Shown piece by piece: positions 6,801 to 15,554 of a stretch of 64,000 nt of DNA. The position numbers were made by a program, and so were the translations under genes. Origin of the DNA: B1 sp034439755 (GTDB taxonomy: Bacteria; Bacteroidota; Bacteroidia; UKL13-3); contig JAWXAZ010000031.1 in NCBI GenBank assembly GCA_034439755.1, positions 3,765-67,764 on the forward strand, read 5' to 3'. A model generated the notes under the pieces. That model was not told the DNA's origin and made no database searches. It worked only from the letters and a program-made list of their open reading frames with translations. Positions within the stretch are counted from its first letter, which is position 1. Each line of letters starts with the position of its first letter.

Positions 6801-8771
6801 GTGCGAATTTTAATACACAAATATATATTTTTCCTTTTTCTATTCACCCTCTTGCAGCAGTTTGCAATTGCGCTCCCCAAAATAGAGTTTAGCAAGTCGC
6901 CTATCTTTTTATTGGATAAAGAAGGGTGGGTTTTTTATCACGAAAAAACCTACGAAGACCTTGTTAATAATCCTTCTCTAGAAGGGAAGCCTATTATTGT
7001 TCCTGGTAATTGGGATGGACTAGGATATCCAAGTAAAAGCTATGGCACTTATACCTATAAGTTTACGCATGATTTGTCTAAGGAGGATATAGTAACCTTA
7101 AAATTAATGACTGTTGGTTGCAGTTACGATTTGTTTGTGAATGGAGTTAAGTTAAAGTCGGTTGGGGTTTTTGGCAGAAACGAATATGAATCGAAACCAG
7201 ATTTTTTGCCCTATAGAATAAATTTTTCTTTAGAACAAGATACCGTTGAAATAGCCATTCAAGTTTCTAATTTCAGTTATAGAGAAGGCGGATTGTGGTT
7301 CTCTCCTTCAATAGGTAGCCCAAATGTAATGGATCAGAATTTTATAAAAGTAATATTCCTCGATTCCTTTTTAATAGGTTCTTTATTTGTGTTGTTCTGC
7401 TATTTTATTGCCTTTTATTATATTAAAACGGAGGACAAAACATCCTTGTATTTTGCCTTATTGTGTTTATTCGCCGGATTAAGAATTGGTTCAACCGGAG
7501 ATATTTTAATTAAACAATTGTCTAACAATTTTCCTTGGGAAGTACTTGTAAAAACTGAATACATTTCTTTGGCTTTAATGCTTTTGTTTGGTATTTATTA
7601 TTTAAGCAATTTATTCCCTAAGGATGTTAATCAAAAAGCATTAAAAATAATTACTTTTATTCAATTGATTTTCGGCACACTTTTCTTGGTGGCACCCGTG
7701 TATTATAGTTCCTATTTTATTCCTTATTATCTAATTGTTTGTGGATTAATGCTTATTTATTTACTTAACCTAGTGGTAAAGGTGATGTTAATGAGAAGGG
7801 ATTTTGCAAATTTGGTAGGTGGAGCCGTTTTAGGTGTTTCAATTGCTGGTACCAATGATATTTTGTATAGTCAGGCCATAATTAAATCTTACTATTTGAT
7901 GCCAGCGGCAATTTTCCTTTTTGCCATAATTCAAGCTTTTGTTTTGACTAGGTTGTTTTCGAATGCATTTTTGGAGGTAGAAAATTTGTCAAATAAACTA
8001 AAGCACATAAATAAAAACCAAAAGGATATAATTTTAGAGCGAACGTCTTTGTTAAATAGCCAGGCGCAAGAGTTGCAAAAAAGCAATCAGATTAAAGATA
8101 AAGTGTTTTCAATTATTTCGCACGATTTAAGAGCGCCAATAAAATCGTTAAGTACGGTTTTAACTTGGGTTGCCGACGATGATTTAACTTACGATGAGTT
8201 AAAGAAGTCTTTGTCTGGAATAAGCAAAAATGTTGATACCCTAAATTTAACCTTAGAAAACTTGTTGCAATGGTCGCGCAGTCAATTAAATGGTTTAAAC
8301 CCCGAGCCAGAATTAATAGATGTGAGGCGACCAATACAAGAGTTGATGGACTTGTTTAAATTGCAATTAGCAGAAAAATCGCTTCATTTTAAATTCACTT
8401 TTACAGAAAGGCATGCTGTTTATATAGACAAACATCAACTAAACTTGTTGCTAAGAAATTTAGTGAGCAATGCCATCAAATTTTCTAAGAGAGGAGGAAT
8501 TATTGAAATTACGGTACAAAATTACGAAGGAGATAAAACGCTAATTGAAATAATAGATGAAGGTGTGGGTATGAATGAGGATGCAATTTCAAAAGTATTT
8601 TCTCCTACAGAACATTATACAACTTATGGAACCAACAATGAAAAAGGCACAGGTTTAGGGTTGCTTTTATGCAAAGAATATGTTGAGAAAAGTGGGGGTA
8701 CAATTTGGATTGATAGTAAAGTAGGTGAGGGTTGTAAAATTTCTTTTACACTGCCCAATCACAATAATTAA
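6801..8771 (+). CDS. Sensor histidine kinase with 7TM diverse-intracellular-signalling architecture
   Basis: The 656-residue protein opens with a signal peptide and a periplasmic beta-sandwich of about 150 residues (GNWDGLGYPSKSYGTYTY, FVNGVKLKSVG), a jelly-roll like those of DISM-type receptors. Seven hydrophobic segments follow (about 195-395), then a coiled coil, the HisKA phosphoacceptor SIISHDLRAPIK (His441), N box NLVSNAIKFS, G1 DEGVGM, and G2 GTGLGLLLCKEY. It autophosphorylates on His441 in response to an unknown periplasmic ligand. No receiver or response regulator is adjacent. Start is GTG 6801; no ATG precedes the signal peptide. Divergent from the GNAT-like gene, with only 21 bases between starts. 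Confidence 0.88.
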   Translation: MRILIHKYIFFLFLFTLLQQFAIALPKIEFSKSPIFLLDKEGWVFYHEKTYEDLVNNPSLEGKPIIVPGNWDGLGYPSKSYGTYTYKFTHDLSKEDIVTLKLMTVGCSYDLFVNGVKLKSVGVFGRNEYESKPDFLPYRINFSLEQDTVEIAIQVSNFSYREGGLWFSPSIGSPNVMDQNFIKVIFLDSFLIGSLFVLFCYFIAFYYIKTEDKTSLYFALLCLFAGLRIGSTGDILIKQLSNNFPWEVLVKTEYISLALMLLFGIYYLSNLFPKDVNQKALKIITFIQLIFGTLFLVAPVYYSSYFIPYYLIVCGLMLIYLLNLVVKVMLMRRDFANLVGGAVLGVSIAGTNDILYSQAIIKSYYLMPAAIFLFAIIQAFVLTRLFSNAFLEVENLSNKLKHINKNQKDIILERTSLLNSQAQELQKSNQIKDKVFSIISHDLRAPIKSLSTVLTWVADDDLTYDELKKSLSGISKNVDTLNLTLENLLQWSRSQLNGLNPEPELIDVRRPIQELMDLFKLQLAEKSLHFKFTFTERHAVYIDKHQLNLLLRNLVSNAIKFSKRGGIIEITVQNYEGDKTLIEIIDEGVGMNEDAISKVFSPTEHYTTYGTNNEKGTGLGLLLCKEYVEKSGGTIWIDSKVGEGCKISFTLPNHNN

Positions 8772-8773
8772 TA

Positions 8774-10033
8774 TTAGCCAACCACCATTTGTAGGGTGTT
8801 TTTAGTCTTTTGTTCAATAAGAATTGGTTTACCATTTATTAACTCAAGTAAATTTTCTTCCGAATAATTTGTAATAGTTAGCAACTCTAATCCTTCATTG
8901 ATATCCAATGAATAGTTAGGCTCAAGGGCCGCTTTAAGTTTATTTATTTTCTCAGATTCATTGTCTACGCATACGCTAAAACTAATAGCCGAGTTCTGCA
9001 TAAGATTTATTTTGACTTTATGTAAGGCAAAAGCATTAAAAATCTTACTTAGATTATCCTCTACAATAAATGAAAAATCTTTGCTGCATATCGAAATCAA
9101 AAGTTGGTTTCCCTTTGATATAATGGTAGGTAAAACATTGTTTTTTTGCACACTATTTCCCACTATGGTACCTTCAGATTTTGGGTCTAAAAAGGACTTT
9201 ACATACAAGGGAATTTGTTTGCTTTGTAAAGGCTGAATTGTTTTTGGATGAATAACAGTAGCACCATAATAAGCCATCTCAATGGCCATAGGATAACTTA
9301 TGGCATCTATTTTAATGGCATTCGGAAACTTCTTTGGATCGGCATTCATTACGCCTGCAACATCCTTCCAAATGGTAACACTCTCGGCATCTAAACCATA
9401 AGCAAATATGGCGGCCGAATAATCTGAGCCTTCTCTGCCCAAGGTAACCGTATAGTTCTCCTTATTTCTTCCAATAAATCCTTGAGTTACCACCATTTGC
9501 TTTTTAACAATTGGCTTTAATTTTTTAGAGATTAAGTTTGAAGTGATTTCCCAATCAACTTTAGCTTCGCGGTAATTGTTGTCGGTGCTAATGAAATTCT
9601 GAGAATCCATCCACCTGTTTTTTATATTCGATTCGTTTAAATATGCACTTAGAATTCTGGAAGAAAACATCTCTCCATAGCTCACAATTTGATCATAAAC
9701 TTTATCGAAATTTTCATCGGGCACACCTTCTAACTCACATTCCAACTCAATAAATAAATTCTCAATATCATCGTAGGTATGCGATTGACTATCGATTAAT
9801 AAGCCTTTTATAATGTTGTGGTGAAAGGATTTTACTTCCTTGTAAAACGAGTTTAATCCAGTTTTTTGCTCGTAAAATGCCTTAGCCAACAACTCCAAAG
9901 AATTGGTCGATTTGCCCATTGCGCTAACCACCACCAGCACTTCCTCGCCGCCAAATTGTTTAAGCACCTCGCCCACATTTTTTACAGCTTCCGCATTTTT
10001 TACAGATGCACCACCAAACTTAAATACTTTCAT
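8774..10033 (-). CDS. lysC: Aspartate kinase, monofunctional
   Basis: Aspartokinase phosphorylates L-aspartate, the first step to lysine, threonine and methionine. The 419-residue protein has the KFGGAS motif at residues 5-10, the catalytic core with VTLGREGSDYSA and the later WKDVAGVMNADPK and PLQSKQIPLYVKSF segments, and two C-terminal ACT-like regions (ISICSKDFSFIVEDN; SFSVCVDNESEKINKL) that normally bind the feedback inhibitor. It is not fused to homoserine dehydrogenase. Convergent with the histidine kinase gene, only two bases apart at their ends. Assignment confident; which end product inhibits it cannot be read from sequence. Confidence 0.93.
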   Translation of the reverse strand: MKVFKFGGASVKNAEAVKNVGEVLKQFGGEEVLVVVSAMGKSTNSLELLAKAFYEQKTGLNSFYKEVKSFHHNIIKGLLIDSQSHTYDDIENLFIELECELEGVPDENFDKVYDQIVSYGEMFSSRILSAYLNESNIKNRWMDSQNFISTDNNYREAKVDWEITSNLISKKLKPIVKKQMVVTQGFIGRNKENYTVTLGREGSDYSAAIFAYGLDAESVTIWKDVAGVMNADPKKFPNAIKIDAISYPMAIEMAYYGATVIHPKTIQPLQSKQIPLYVKSFLDPKSEGTIVGNSVQKNNVLPTIISKGNQLLISICSKDFSFIVEDNLSKIFNAFALHKVKINLMQNSAISFSVCVDNESEKINKLKAALEPNYSLDINEGLELLTITNYSEENLLELINGKPILIEQKTKNTLQMVVG

Positions 10034-10204
10034 ATCGCAATATCATTGGTTTGCGAAGATAAAGCGCATTGACACAATTTTAAAAGTAAATTTCGTTTGC
10101 AGTTGTTCTCAATTTAGAAAATTTGCATTGCTTTCTCCCTATTTTCTGTAAATATCTAATCCTAATCTAAGTCCTAAATTAGCTATTCTTAAAATAATCG
10201 CATT

Positions 10205-10219
10205 TTCGGTCTGAACCAA
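10205..10219. repeat. Iterated palindromic word TTCGGTCTGAACCAA
   Basis: Exact copy of the 15-base word, ending two bases before the -33 TTG of the fbp promoter. This is the only copy adjoining a promoter core, so an operator role at this site is possible but unsupported elsewhere. Confidence 0.6.
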
Positions 10220-10220
10220 T

Positions 10221-10251
10221 TTGTATAAATTGCCGAATAATCATAGGTTTG
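10221..10251 (+). promoter_or_regulatory. Promoter of fbp (TTG-N20-TAGGTTTG)
   Basis: TTG at 10221-10223 and TAGGTTTG at 10244-10251 fit the Bacteroidota -33/-7 consensus with 20 bases between. Transcription would start near 10257, supporting ATG 10269 as the start codon. Confidence 0.7.
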
Positions 10252-10268
10252 CGCTAAATTATAAGTTT

Positions 10269-11264
10269 ATGTCAATTACTACACTCGGTCAATTTATCAT
10301 TGAAAAACAACATGAATTTCCACTTGCTAAAGGCGAATTTTCACGCCTATTAAGAGACATTGGAATTGCTGCAAAAATAATTAGCAGAGAAGTAAATAAG
10401 GCTGGTTTAACCCAAATTCTAGGCGAATATGGTTCTGTAAATGTGCAAGGTGAGGATGTTAAAAAACTTGATATAATTGGGAATGAGACTTTCATTTGGG
10501 CCCTAGAAAAAGGAGGAGAAGTTTGTGTAATGGCCAGTGAAGAAAACGACGACATTATTCCATTACAAGGTGCTTACTCAAAAAATGGAAAATATGTAAT
10601 TTGTATCGATCCATTAGATGGTTCAAGCAATATAGATGTGAACGTTTCTATTGGTACCATTTTCTCAGTTTACCGCAGGGTTTCCGAACTTGGTTCAGAG
10701 CCAAATGTAAAGGATGTATTGCAAGCTGGTAATAAATTAGTGGCTGCTGGGTATGTGGTTTATGGAACTTCAACCATGATGGTGTTTAGCTCTGGTAGCG
10801 GTGTAAACGGATTTACACTCGATCCAAGTATTGGTGAGTTTTGTTTAAGTCACCCCGATATTAAAACGCCTGCTGATGGCAAAGTGTATTCCATTAACGA
10901 AGGAAATGCGGGCGAATTTCCGCAAGGAGTAAGCAATTATTTAAATTGGGTTAAGGAGACAGATATAGCCAGCAACCGTCCGTATACTGCTAGGTATATT
11001 GGTTCTATGGTGGCCGACTTTCACCGCAATTTATTAAAAGGAGGGGTATTTATTTACCCGCCAACTACAAAAGCGCCAAACGGAAAATTGCGCCTTATGT
11101 TCGAATGTATCCCAATGTCTTACATAGCAGAGCAAGCTGGAGGCACCGCCACCACTGGTACCATGCGTGTTTTAGATGTTGAACCAACAGAAATTCACCA
11201 ACGTGTGCCGGTTATCATGGGTTCAAAAAACATGGTAGATAAGGTGGTAGAATTTATGAAATAA
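10269..11264 (+). CDS. fbp: Fructose-1,6-bisphosphatase, class I
   Basis: This enzyme hydrolyses fructose 1,6-bisphosphate to fructose 6-phosphate, the committed step of gluconeogenesis. The 331-residue protein contains the metal site KYVICIDPLDGSSNIDVN (Asp, Asp and Glu ligands with the earlier EEND), SIGTIFSVYRR, the sugar-phosphate loop with YIGSMVADFHRNL, and KLRLMFECIPMSYIAEQAGG. Start: ATG 10269 is preferred to an in-frame start at 10221 because the longer frame would run back through the promoter and the family begins near this point. A strong palindrome terminates it. Class I type 1 enzymes are usually inhibited by AMP. Confidence 0.95.
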   Translation: MSITTLGQFIIEKQHEFPLAKGEFSRLLRDIGIAAKIISREVNKAGLTQILGEYGSVNVQGEDVKKLDIIGNETFIWALEKGGEVCVMASEENDDIIPLQGAYSKNGKYVICIDPLDGSSNIDVNVSIGTIFSVYRRVSELGSEPNVKDVLQAGNKLVAAGYVVYGTSTMMVFSSGSGVNGFTLDPSIGEFCLSHPDIKTPADGKVYSINEGNAGEFPQGVSNYLNWVKETDIASNRPYTARYIGSMVADFHRNLLKGGVFIYPPTTKAPNGKLRLMFECIPMSYIAEQAGGTATTGTMRVLDVEPTEIHQRVPVIMGSKNMVDKVVEFMK

Positions 11265-11270
11265 ACTATT

Positions 11271-11322
11271 TTGGTTCGAACCATCTAATGGAAAAAAACG
11301 GTGTTTTTTTTCCATTAGATGG
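11271..11322 (+). terminator. Long near-perfect hairpin after fbp
   Basis: A left arm at 11281-11299 (CCATCTAATGG then A7C) pairs with 11303-11322 (GT8CCATTAGATGG), with a three-base loop. It begins seven bases after the fbp stop and is overlapped on the left by TTGGTTCGAACC (11271-11282), a short form of the iterated palindromic word. It can act in both directions. Confidence 0.75.
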
Positions 11323-11339
11323 TTTTGGAAATACCTTGA

Positions 11340-11618
11340 TTTTATTTGACTCATTGCCGAAATCTTTGGGCTCAAAGCAAAAAATACACTGTTCATCTTT
11401 GGACCAGTTGGGGATGCAGCTCCTTTTACTTCAACCATAATACTACAGGCAAGACTTAATCCATTGCGACAATTTGCGCATAATTGGATCCTTTGGCAAT
11501 TGCGGTAAACTTTAAACATTAAGTTATAAACACCAGGTGTTGTGGTGCATTGGTAGATGCCATCCATTCGGGCAATAGTTGCTGCCTGAACCGAATTAAT
11601 TTCAAAAAAATAAATCAA
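11340..11618 (-). pseudogene. Truncated remnant of a Bacteroidota surface-protein gene
   Basis: An open frame begins at 11618 with no signal peptide and reads GIYQCTTTPGVYNLMFKVYRNCQRI, CANCRNGLSLACSIMVEV and then runs into the fbp terminator. The pattern (YxC, Y-x-L-x-F-K-x-Y-R-D-C, then a C-rich strand) resembles the repeat domain of large Bacteroidota secreted proteins whose text contains LYRDC. It is only about 90 meaningful residues long, lacks a leader, and its C-terminal extension is the antisense of the terminator, so I read it as a decayed fragment rather than a gene. Confidence 0.4.
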
Positions 11619-11655
11619 TTCCTGCCAAAAGAATCTTAATACCTACTTAATAATT

Positions 11656-12816
11656 TTATAGCGTTCCGCGCCTTGCTTGCTCGGCTTCTATCGATTCAAA
11701 CAGGGCTTGAAAGTTGCCCTTGCCAAAACTCTTTGCACCTTTACGTTGTATAATTTCAAAGAATAGGGTAGGCCTGTCTTCAACAGGTTTGGTGAAGATT
11801 TGAAGCAAGTATCCTTCTTCGTCTCTATCTACCATTATTCCCCATTTTTTCAATTCTTCTAAGTCTTCTTCTATAATGCCAACCCTATCTTTTACCGTGT
11901 CGTAATATGACCCTGGAACATATAAGAATTCTACCCCACGCTTGCGCATCTCACTAATCGTAAATATAATGTCGTTGGTGGCAACTGCTATATGCTGGCA
12001 CCCCGCACCTTTATAAAAGTCTAAATATTCCTCCACCTGCGATTTCTTTTTACCTACCGCTGGTTCATTTATTGGGAACTTAATATACCCATTTCCATTG
12101 CTCATAACCTTGCTCATTAAGGCTGTATATTCGGTAGAAATATCCTTGTCGTCAAAGGTAACTAAATTGGCAAATCCCATTACCGTGCCATAAAAATCTG
12201 ACCAAGTATTCATAGCCCCCATTTCTACATTTCCCACCATATGGTCTATATAACGCAAGCCAGTATCCCCAGGTTGGTAGCCCGTTTCCAGCTTTTCATA
12301 ACCGGGTAAAAACAATCCTTTATAATTTTTTCTTTCAACAAATATGTGAACCGTATCGCCATAGGTATGAATGCCGCTCATTCTCACTTCTCCATCTTTG
12401 TCCTGAACCAATTTTGGTTCCATAAAAGGTTTTGCCCCTCTAGCAACAGTTTGTTTATAAGCATCAAATGCATCATCTACCCATAAGGCAATAACCCTTA
12501 CGCCATCGCCGTGTAAGCGCAAGTGTGCCGCCATGTCGCTCTCTGGATCAAAAGGAGTAGTTAATACCAACCTAATTTTCCCTTGTTGCAATACATAAGA
12601 GGTTCTATCTCTTAAGCCCGTTTCTAATCCTGCATAAGCCAAGTCCTGAAACCCAAATGCTGTTTTGTAATAATGTGCCGCTTGCTTCGCATTTCCAACA
12701 TACAATTCCACATAATCTGTTCCATTAATTGGCAGAAAATCTTGGGCCTTATCAAATATTTTGTCGCCAGAATATGTGAAGTTTTTTACTTCCGTTAAAT
12801 TGGGGGTACTTTCCAT
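11656..12816 (-). CDS. hppD: 4-hydroxyphenylpyruvate dioxygenase
   Basis: HPPD is a non-haem Fe(II) enzyme converting 4-hydroxyphenylpyruvate to homogentisate in tyrosine catabolism. In this 386-residue protein the three iron ligands are visible: His192 (RYIDHMVGNV), His275 (GCQHIAVATND) and Glu354 (LFFEIIQR). The two halves show the vicinal-oxygen-chelate repeat, and the C-terminal helix (AKSFGKGNFQALFESIEAEQ) that gates the site is complete. It lies 37 bases downstream of hmgA in the same direction, so the two enzymes, which act consecutively, are probably one operon transcribed leftwards. No phenylalanine hydroxylase or fumarylacetoacetase gene is in the window. Confidence 0.95.
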   Translation of the reverse strand: MESTPNLTEVKNFTYSGDKIFDKAQDFLPINGTDYVELYVGNAKQAAHYYKTAFGFQDLAYAGLETGLRDRTSYVLQQGKIRLVLTTPFDPESDMAAHLRLHGDGVRVIALWVDDAFDAYKQTVARGAKPFMEPKLVQDKDGEVRMSGIHTYGDTVHIFVERKNYKGLFLPGYEKLETGYQPGDTGLRYIDHMVGNVEMGAMNTWSDFYGTVMGFANLVTFDDKDISTEYTALMSKVMSNGNGYIKFPINEPAVGKKKSQVEEYLDFYKGAGCQHIAVATNDIIFTISEMRKRGVEFLYVPGSYYDTVKDRVGIIEEDLEELKKWGIMVDRDEEGYLLQIFTKPVEDRPTLFFEIIQRKGAKSFGKGNFQALFESIEAEQARRGTL

Positions 12817-12853
12817 TTTATTCAGTTTTATTGTTAATTAATAATTGTATTAC

Positions 12854-14011
12854 TTAGCTCATCCAGCTTTGATAATAATCCTCAAACTCATATTTCATGG
12901 CTTCCTTGGTTATTTTAACCGGATTAAAAGGATCTATCATGACGGCCAATTCGTTGGTTGCCTTTTTGCCAATGCTTCTCTCAATTGCACCAGGGTGTGG
13001 CCCGTGTGGCAAGCCTCCGGGGTGTAGGGTAATCTGACCTTTTTTAATGTTATTTCTGCTCATAAAATCGCCATCAACATAATAGAGTAACTCGTCGCTA
13101 TCTATATTGCTGTGGTGGTAAGGAGCAGGTATGGCATCTGGATGGTAATCATACATGCGCGGTACAAATGAACAAATAACAAAATTGCGTCCTTGGAAGG
13201 TTTGATGAATAGGAGGTGGCATGTGAATGCGGCCAGTCAAAGGCTCAAAATTTAAGATCGAAAATCCATAAGGATAGCAACATCCATCCCAACCTATCAC
13301 ATCAAAAGGATGGTTCTCGTAAACATAAGGATAAATCAATCCACGCTTCTTTATTTGAATCAAAAAATCGCCTTGCTCATCTATCGTTTCTAGGTTCTTA
13401 GGTAATTTTAAATCTCTTTCACAAAAGGGCGAAGTCTCAAGAAATTGGCCATATTTGTTTCTATACCTTTCGGGTGTTTCTATGGCACCAAAAGACTCAA
13501 CTATCAGCAGTTTATTATCGGCATCATTAAAATGAATTTGATAGACTGTTCCTCTTGGGATAATTAAATAATCGCCGTATTCAAAATCAATATGGCCATA
13601 CATGGTTTTTAAAACGCCTGTACCTTTATGCACAAAAATCATCTCATCGGCATCGGCATTTTTGAAAAAATATTCCGTTAAGCTCTTTGTTGGCGCAGCC
13701 ATGCCAATGGTCATGTCGTCGTTTACAAATAAGGTCTTCCTGCTTTGAATATAATCTGCATTCGGTTCTACATCATAACCCATATAACTCCTCGCTTGCA
13801 GGTTATCTTCAATGGCTATTTCTGGTCTAACCGAATAGGGTTTTCCATGATCCTTTACCATCGTTGGTGGATACAAATGATATACCAAAGAAGAGGTTCC
13901 CGCAAAACCTTCCGTACCAAATAACTCCTCATGGTACAAGTTCCCGTTGGCATTGCGAAATACAATGTGGCGTTTATGAGGAATAATTCCTGCTTGTTGA
14001 TATATGGGCAT
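12854..14011 (-). CDS. hmgA: Homogentisate 1,2-dioxygenase
   Basis: This Fe(II) enzyme opens the ring of homogentisate to maleylacetoacetate. The 385-residue protein starts MPIYQQAGIIPHKRHIVF and shows cupin-type segments (GDYLIIPRGTVYQIHF; NYEPLTGRIHMPPP-like) and the conserved ligand region HHSNIDSDELLYYVDGDF followed by HPGGLPHGPHPGAIE, which holds the His/Glu iron ligands. It is shorter than the eukaryotic enzyme but normal for bacteria. It is first in the leftward hmgA-hppD pair. The pair suggests use of phenylalanine and tyrosine as carbon source or pyomelanin-type metabolism. Confidence 0.93.
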   Translation of the reverse strand: MPIYQQAGIIPHKRHIVFRNANGNLYHEELFGTEGFAGTSSLVYHLYPPTMVKDHGKPYSVRPEIAIEDNLQARSYMGYDVEPNADYIQSRKTLFVNDDMTIGMAAPTKSLTEYFFKNADADEMIFVHKGTGVLKTMYGHIDFEYGDYLIIPRGTVYQIHFNDADNKLLIVESFGAIETPERYRNKYGQFLETSPFCERDLKLPKNLETIDEQGDFLIQIKKRGLIYPYVYENHPFDVIGWDGCCYPYGFSILNFEPLTGRIHMPPPIHQTFQGRNFVICSFVPRMYDYHPDAIPAPYHHSNIDSDELLYYVDGDFMSRNNIKKGQITLHPGGLPHGPHPGAIERSIGKKATNELAVMIDPFNPVKITKEAMKYEFEDYYQSWMS

Positions 14012-14101
14012 AGCTTGTAAATTTAATTTTCACAAAACTATCCACATAAGCAGCTCATCGAAATGACCTTGGTCAGGTTTTTATATGATTTTTTATCTAT
14101 T

Positions 14102-15466
14102 TTAAGGAATCGCTAAAAAGCCTTTTAGGTTCAGAAAGAAAACCAAAAGCGTTACCGATGCGTATAAAACATACTCGCCAACATTGGTATATTTTCTTAA
14201 ATCTACTCCCTCCATTTTGCAATAAACTACCAAAAGAATTTTCTCCACCATAAACGAAATTACCGTAGCATAAGCGATGCCTTCAATGCCCCAAATTCCA
14301 ATAAACCAAAAGGATAATATGCAGTTTAATATGAGGTAATTGGAGCTCACCAAATAAAAGATCCTGTTCTTCATAAGGCCCATGATTACGGTTTGGGGAA
14401 ACAACATTCTGCTTATAATTAACAGCAAATAAATGTTAAAAATTTTATAGCCCTGAACCAAATCTTGGTTATAAGCCAACTCAAAAAAGTGTTTACTCAC
14501 CAACAAAAGCAAGATGGTGCTTGGGAAAAGCCATCGCATAAGCCTGGTACTACTTGCCTTTAGCTTTTCTAAACCCAAGGCCAAATCATTGTTCTTATTA
14601 AAATTGGCAATCTCGCCACTGTATATATTGCTTAATGAGTTTGCTAGAATTAGAAAAATAGGCAGCTCTTTGGCACCGTATCTAAACACAGCAAATTCTA
14701 TTGCACTAAAATAATACTCCACAATATAGCTATTGATATAATCCATGGATCCTGCCAACAATATTGAAAACATAAACGGCATAACCTTTTTCATGAATTC
14801 CATAATTAGCCTGGTATGAAAGGAAATGATGGAATATTTCATCAATAGGATGATGGTATAATTAAATTTAACCAAGCTTAATATTACCAATAGGTTAATT
14901 GCTAAGTTCAAGGTTTGCTTCATGTAAATTGGCACGCAAAGCAAAACAATGTGGAAGAAAAAGGTAAGTGCCCCCCATATTAAAAGCGACCTATACTTTC
15001 CTTTTAAATAAAAGATGTAATCGGCTATGTAGGTTGGTGTGTTTAAGAAAACTACCAAGGCAAACATTTGAAATAAATCTGCGTCTTTGGGGTATTTTAC
15101 ATAGCCTACTAACGCCGTGATGATAGCCGCCAAAAAACTAAATATGGTTAAAACGGCAAAAGCATTAAATAGAATTCTCTTTTGCTTTTCCTCGTCTGAG
15201 GCATGAAAAAAAGGAATTAGGGTATTGGTAATGCTCGATATCCAAAAAAATGTTAAGCTAGAACTTAACAACATCAACATTTCGTGCTTGCTTAATATGA
15301 GGGTTCCAAAACCAGAGGTAAACCTAGCATAGGTGATTTTGGCCAACAGGATGGATATTAAAAACATCGATCCAAATCTCAAAAACTGAAATAATTGAAG
15401 GCTGTTAAACTTATTAAGCTCGAATTTTTTTATCGACGAAATCAAAAATTTATAATTATTCAACAA
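14102..15466 (-). CDS. Polysaccharide flippase-like (Wzx/MATE-superfamily) membrane protein
   Basis: A 454-residue membrane protein with about 12-14 hydrophobic helices separated by short loops, beginning inside with KKFELNKFNSLQLFQFLRFGSMFLISILLAKI. This opening, the paired six-helix arrangement and the lack of soluble domains fit the oligosaccharide flippase family that moves lipid-linked glycans across the inner membrane. No glycosyltransferases or polymerase gene surround it, so it is an isolated member. The gene stands upstream of hmgA with an 90-base gap in the same direction. The family is probable; the substrate is unknown. Confidence 0.7.
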   Translation of the reverse strand: MLNNYKFLISSIKKFELNKFNSLQLFQFLRFGSMFLISILLAKITYARFTSGFGTLILSKHEMLMLLSSSLTFFWISSITNTLIPFFHASDEEKQKRILFNAFAVLTIFSFLAAIITALVGYVKYPKDADLFQMFALVVFLNTPTYIADYIFYLKGKYRSLLIWGALTFFFHIVLLCVPIYMKQTLNLAINLLVILSLVKFNYTIILLMKYSIISFHTRLIMEFMKKVMPFMFSILLAGSMDYINSYIVEYYFSAIEFAVFRYGAKELPIFLILANSLSNIYSGEIANFNKNNDLALGLEKLKASSTRLMRWLFPSTILLLLVSKHFFELAYNQDLVQGYKIFNIYLLLIISRMLFPQTVIMGLMKNRIFYLVSSNYLILNCILSFWFIGIWGIEGIAYATVISFMVEKILLVVYCKMEGVDLRKYTNVGEYVLYASVTLLVFFLNLKGFLAIP

Positions 15467-15541
15467 ATATGCATTTTTCTGATAGAATTCCGCTAAATAG
15501 CCTTTCCGCAGGCAAAACTTTTTACTTCCCTAAATTCTTCT

Positions 15542-15549
15542 TAGTTTTG
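15542..15549 (+). promoter_or_regulatory. Bacteroidota -7 promoter element for the cystathionine beta-synthase gene
   Basis: TAGTTTTG matches TAnnTTTG and ends five bases before the ATG at 15555, again implying a very short or absent leader. No convincing TTG lies 18-20 bases further upstream. Confidence 0.45.
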
Positions 15550-15554
15550 AAGCC

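Noticed and set aside
11223..11340. C-terminal part of the open frame running from 11618 to 11223
   Set aside because: These residues are the antisense of the fbp terminator and fbp end; only 11340-11618 looks protein-like.
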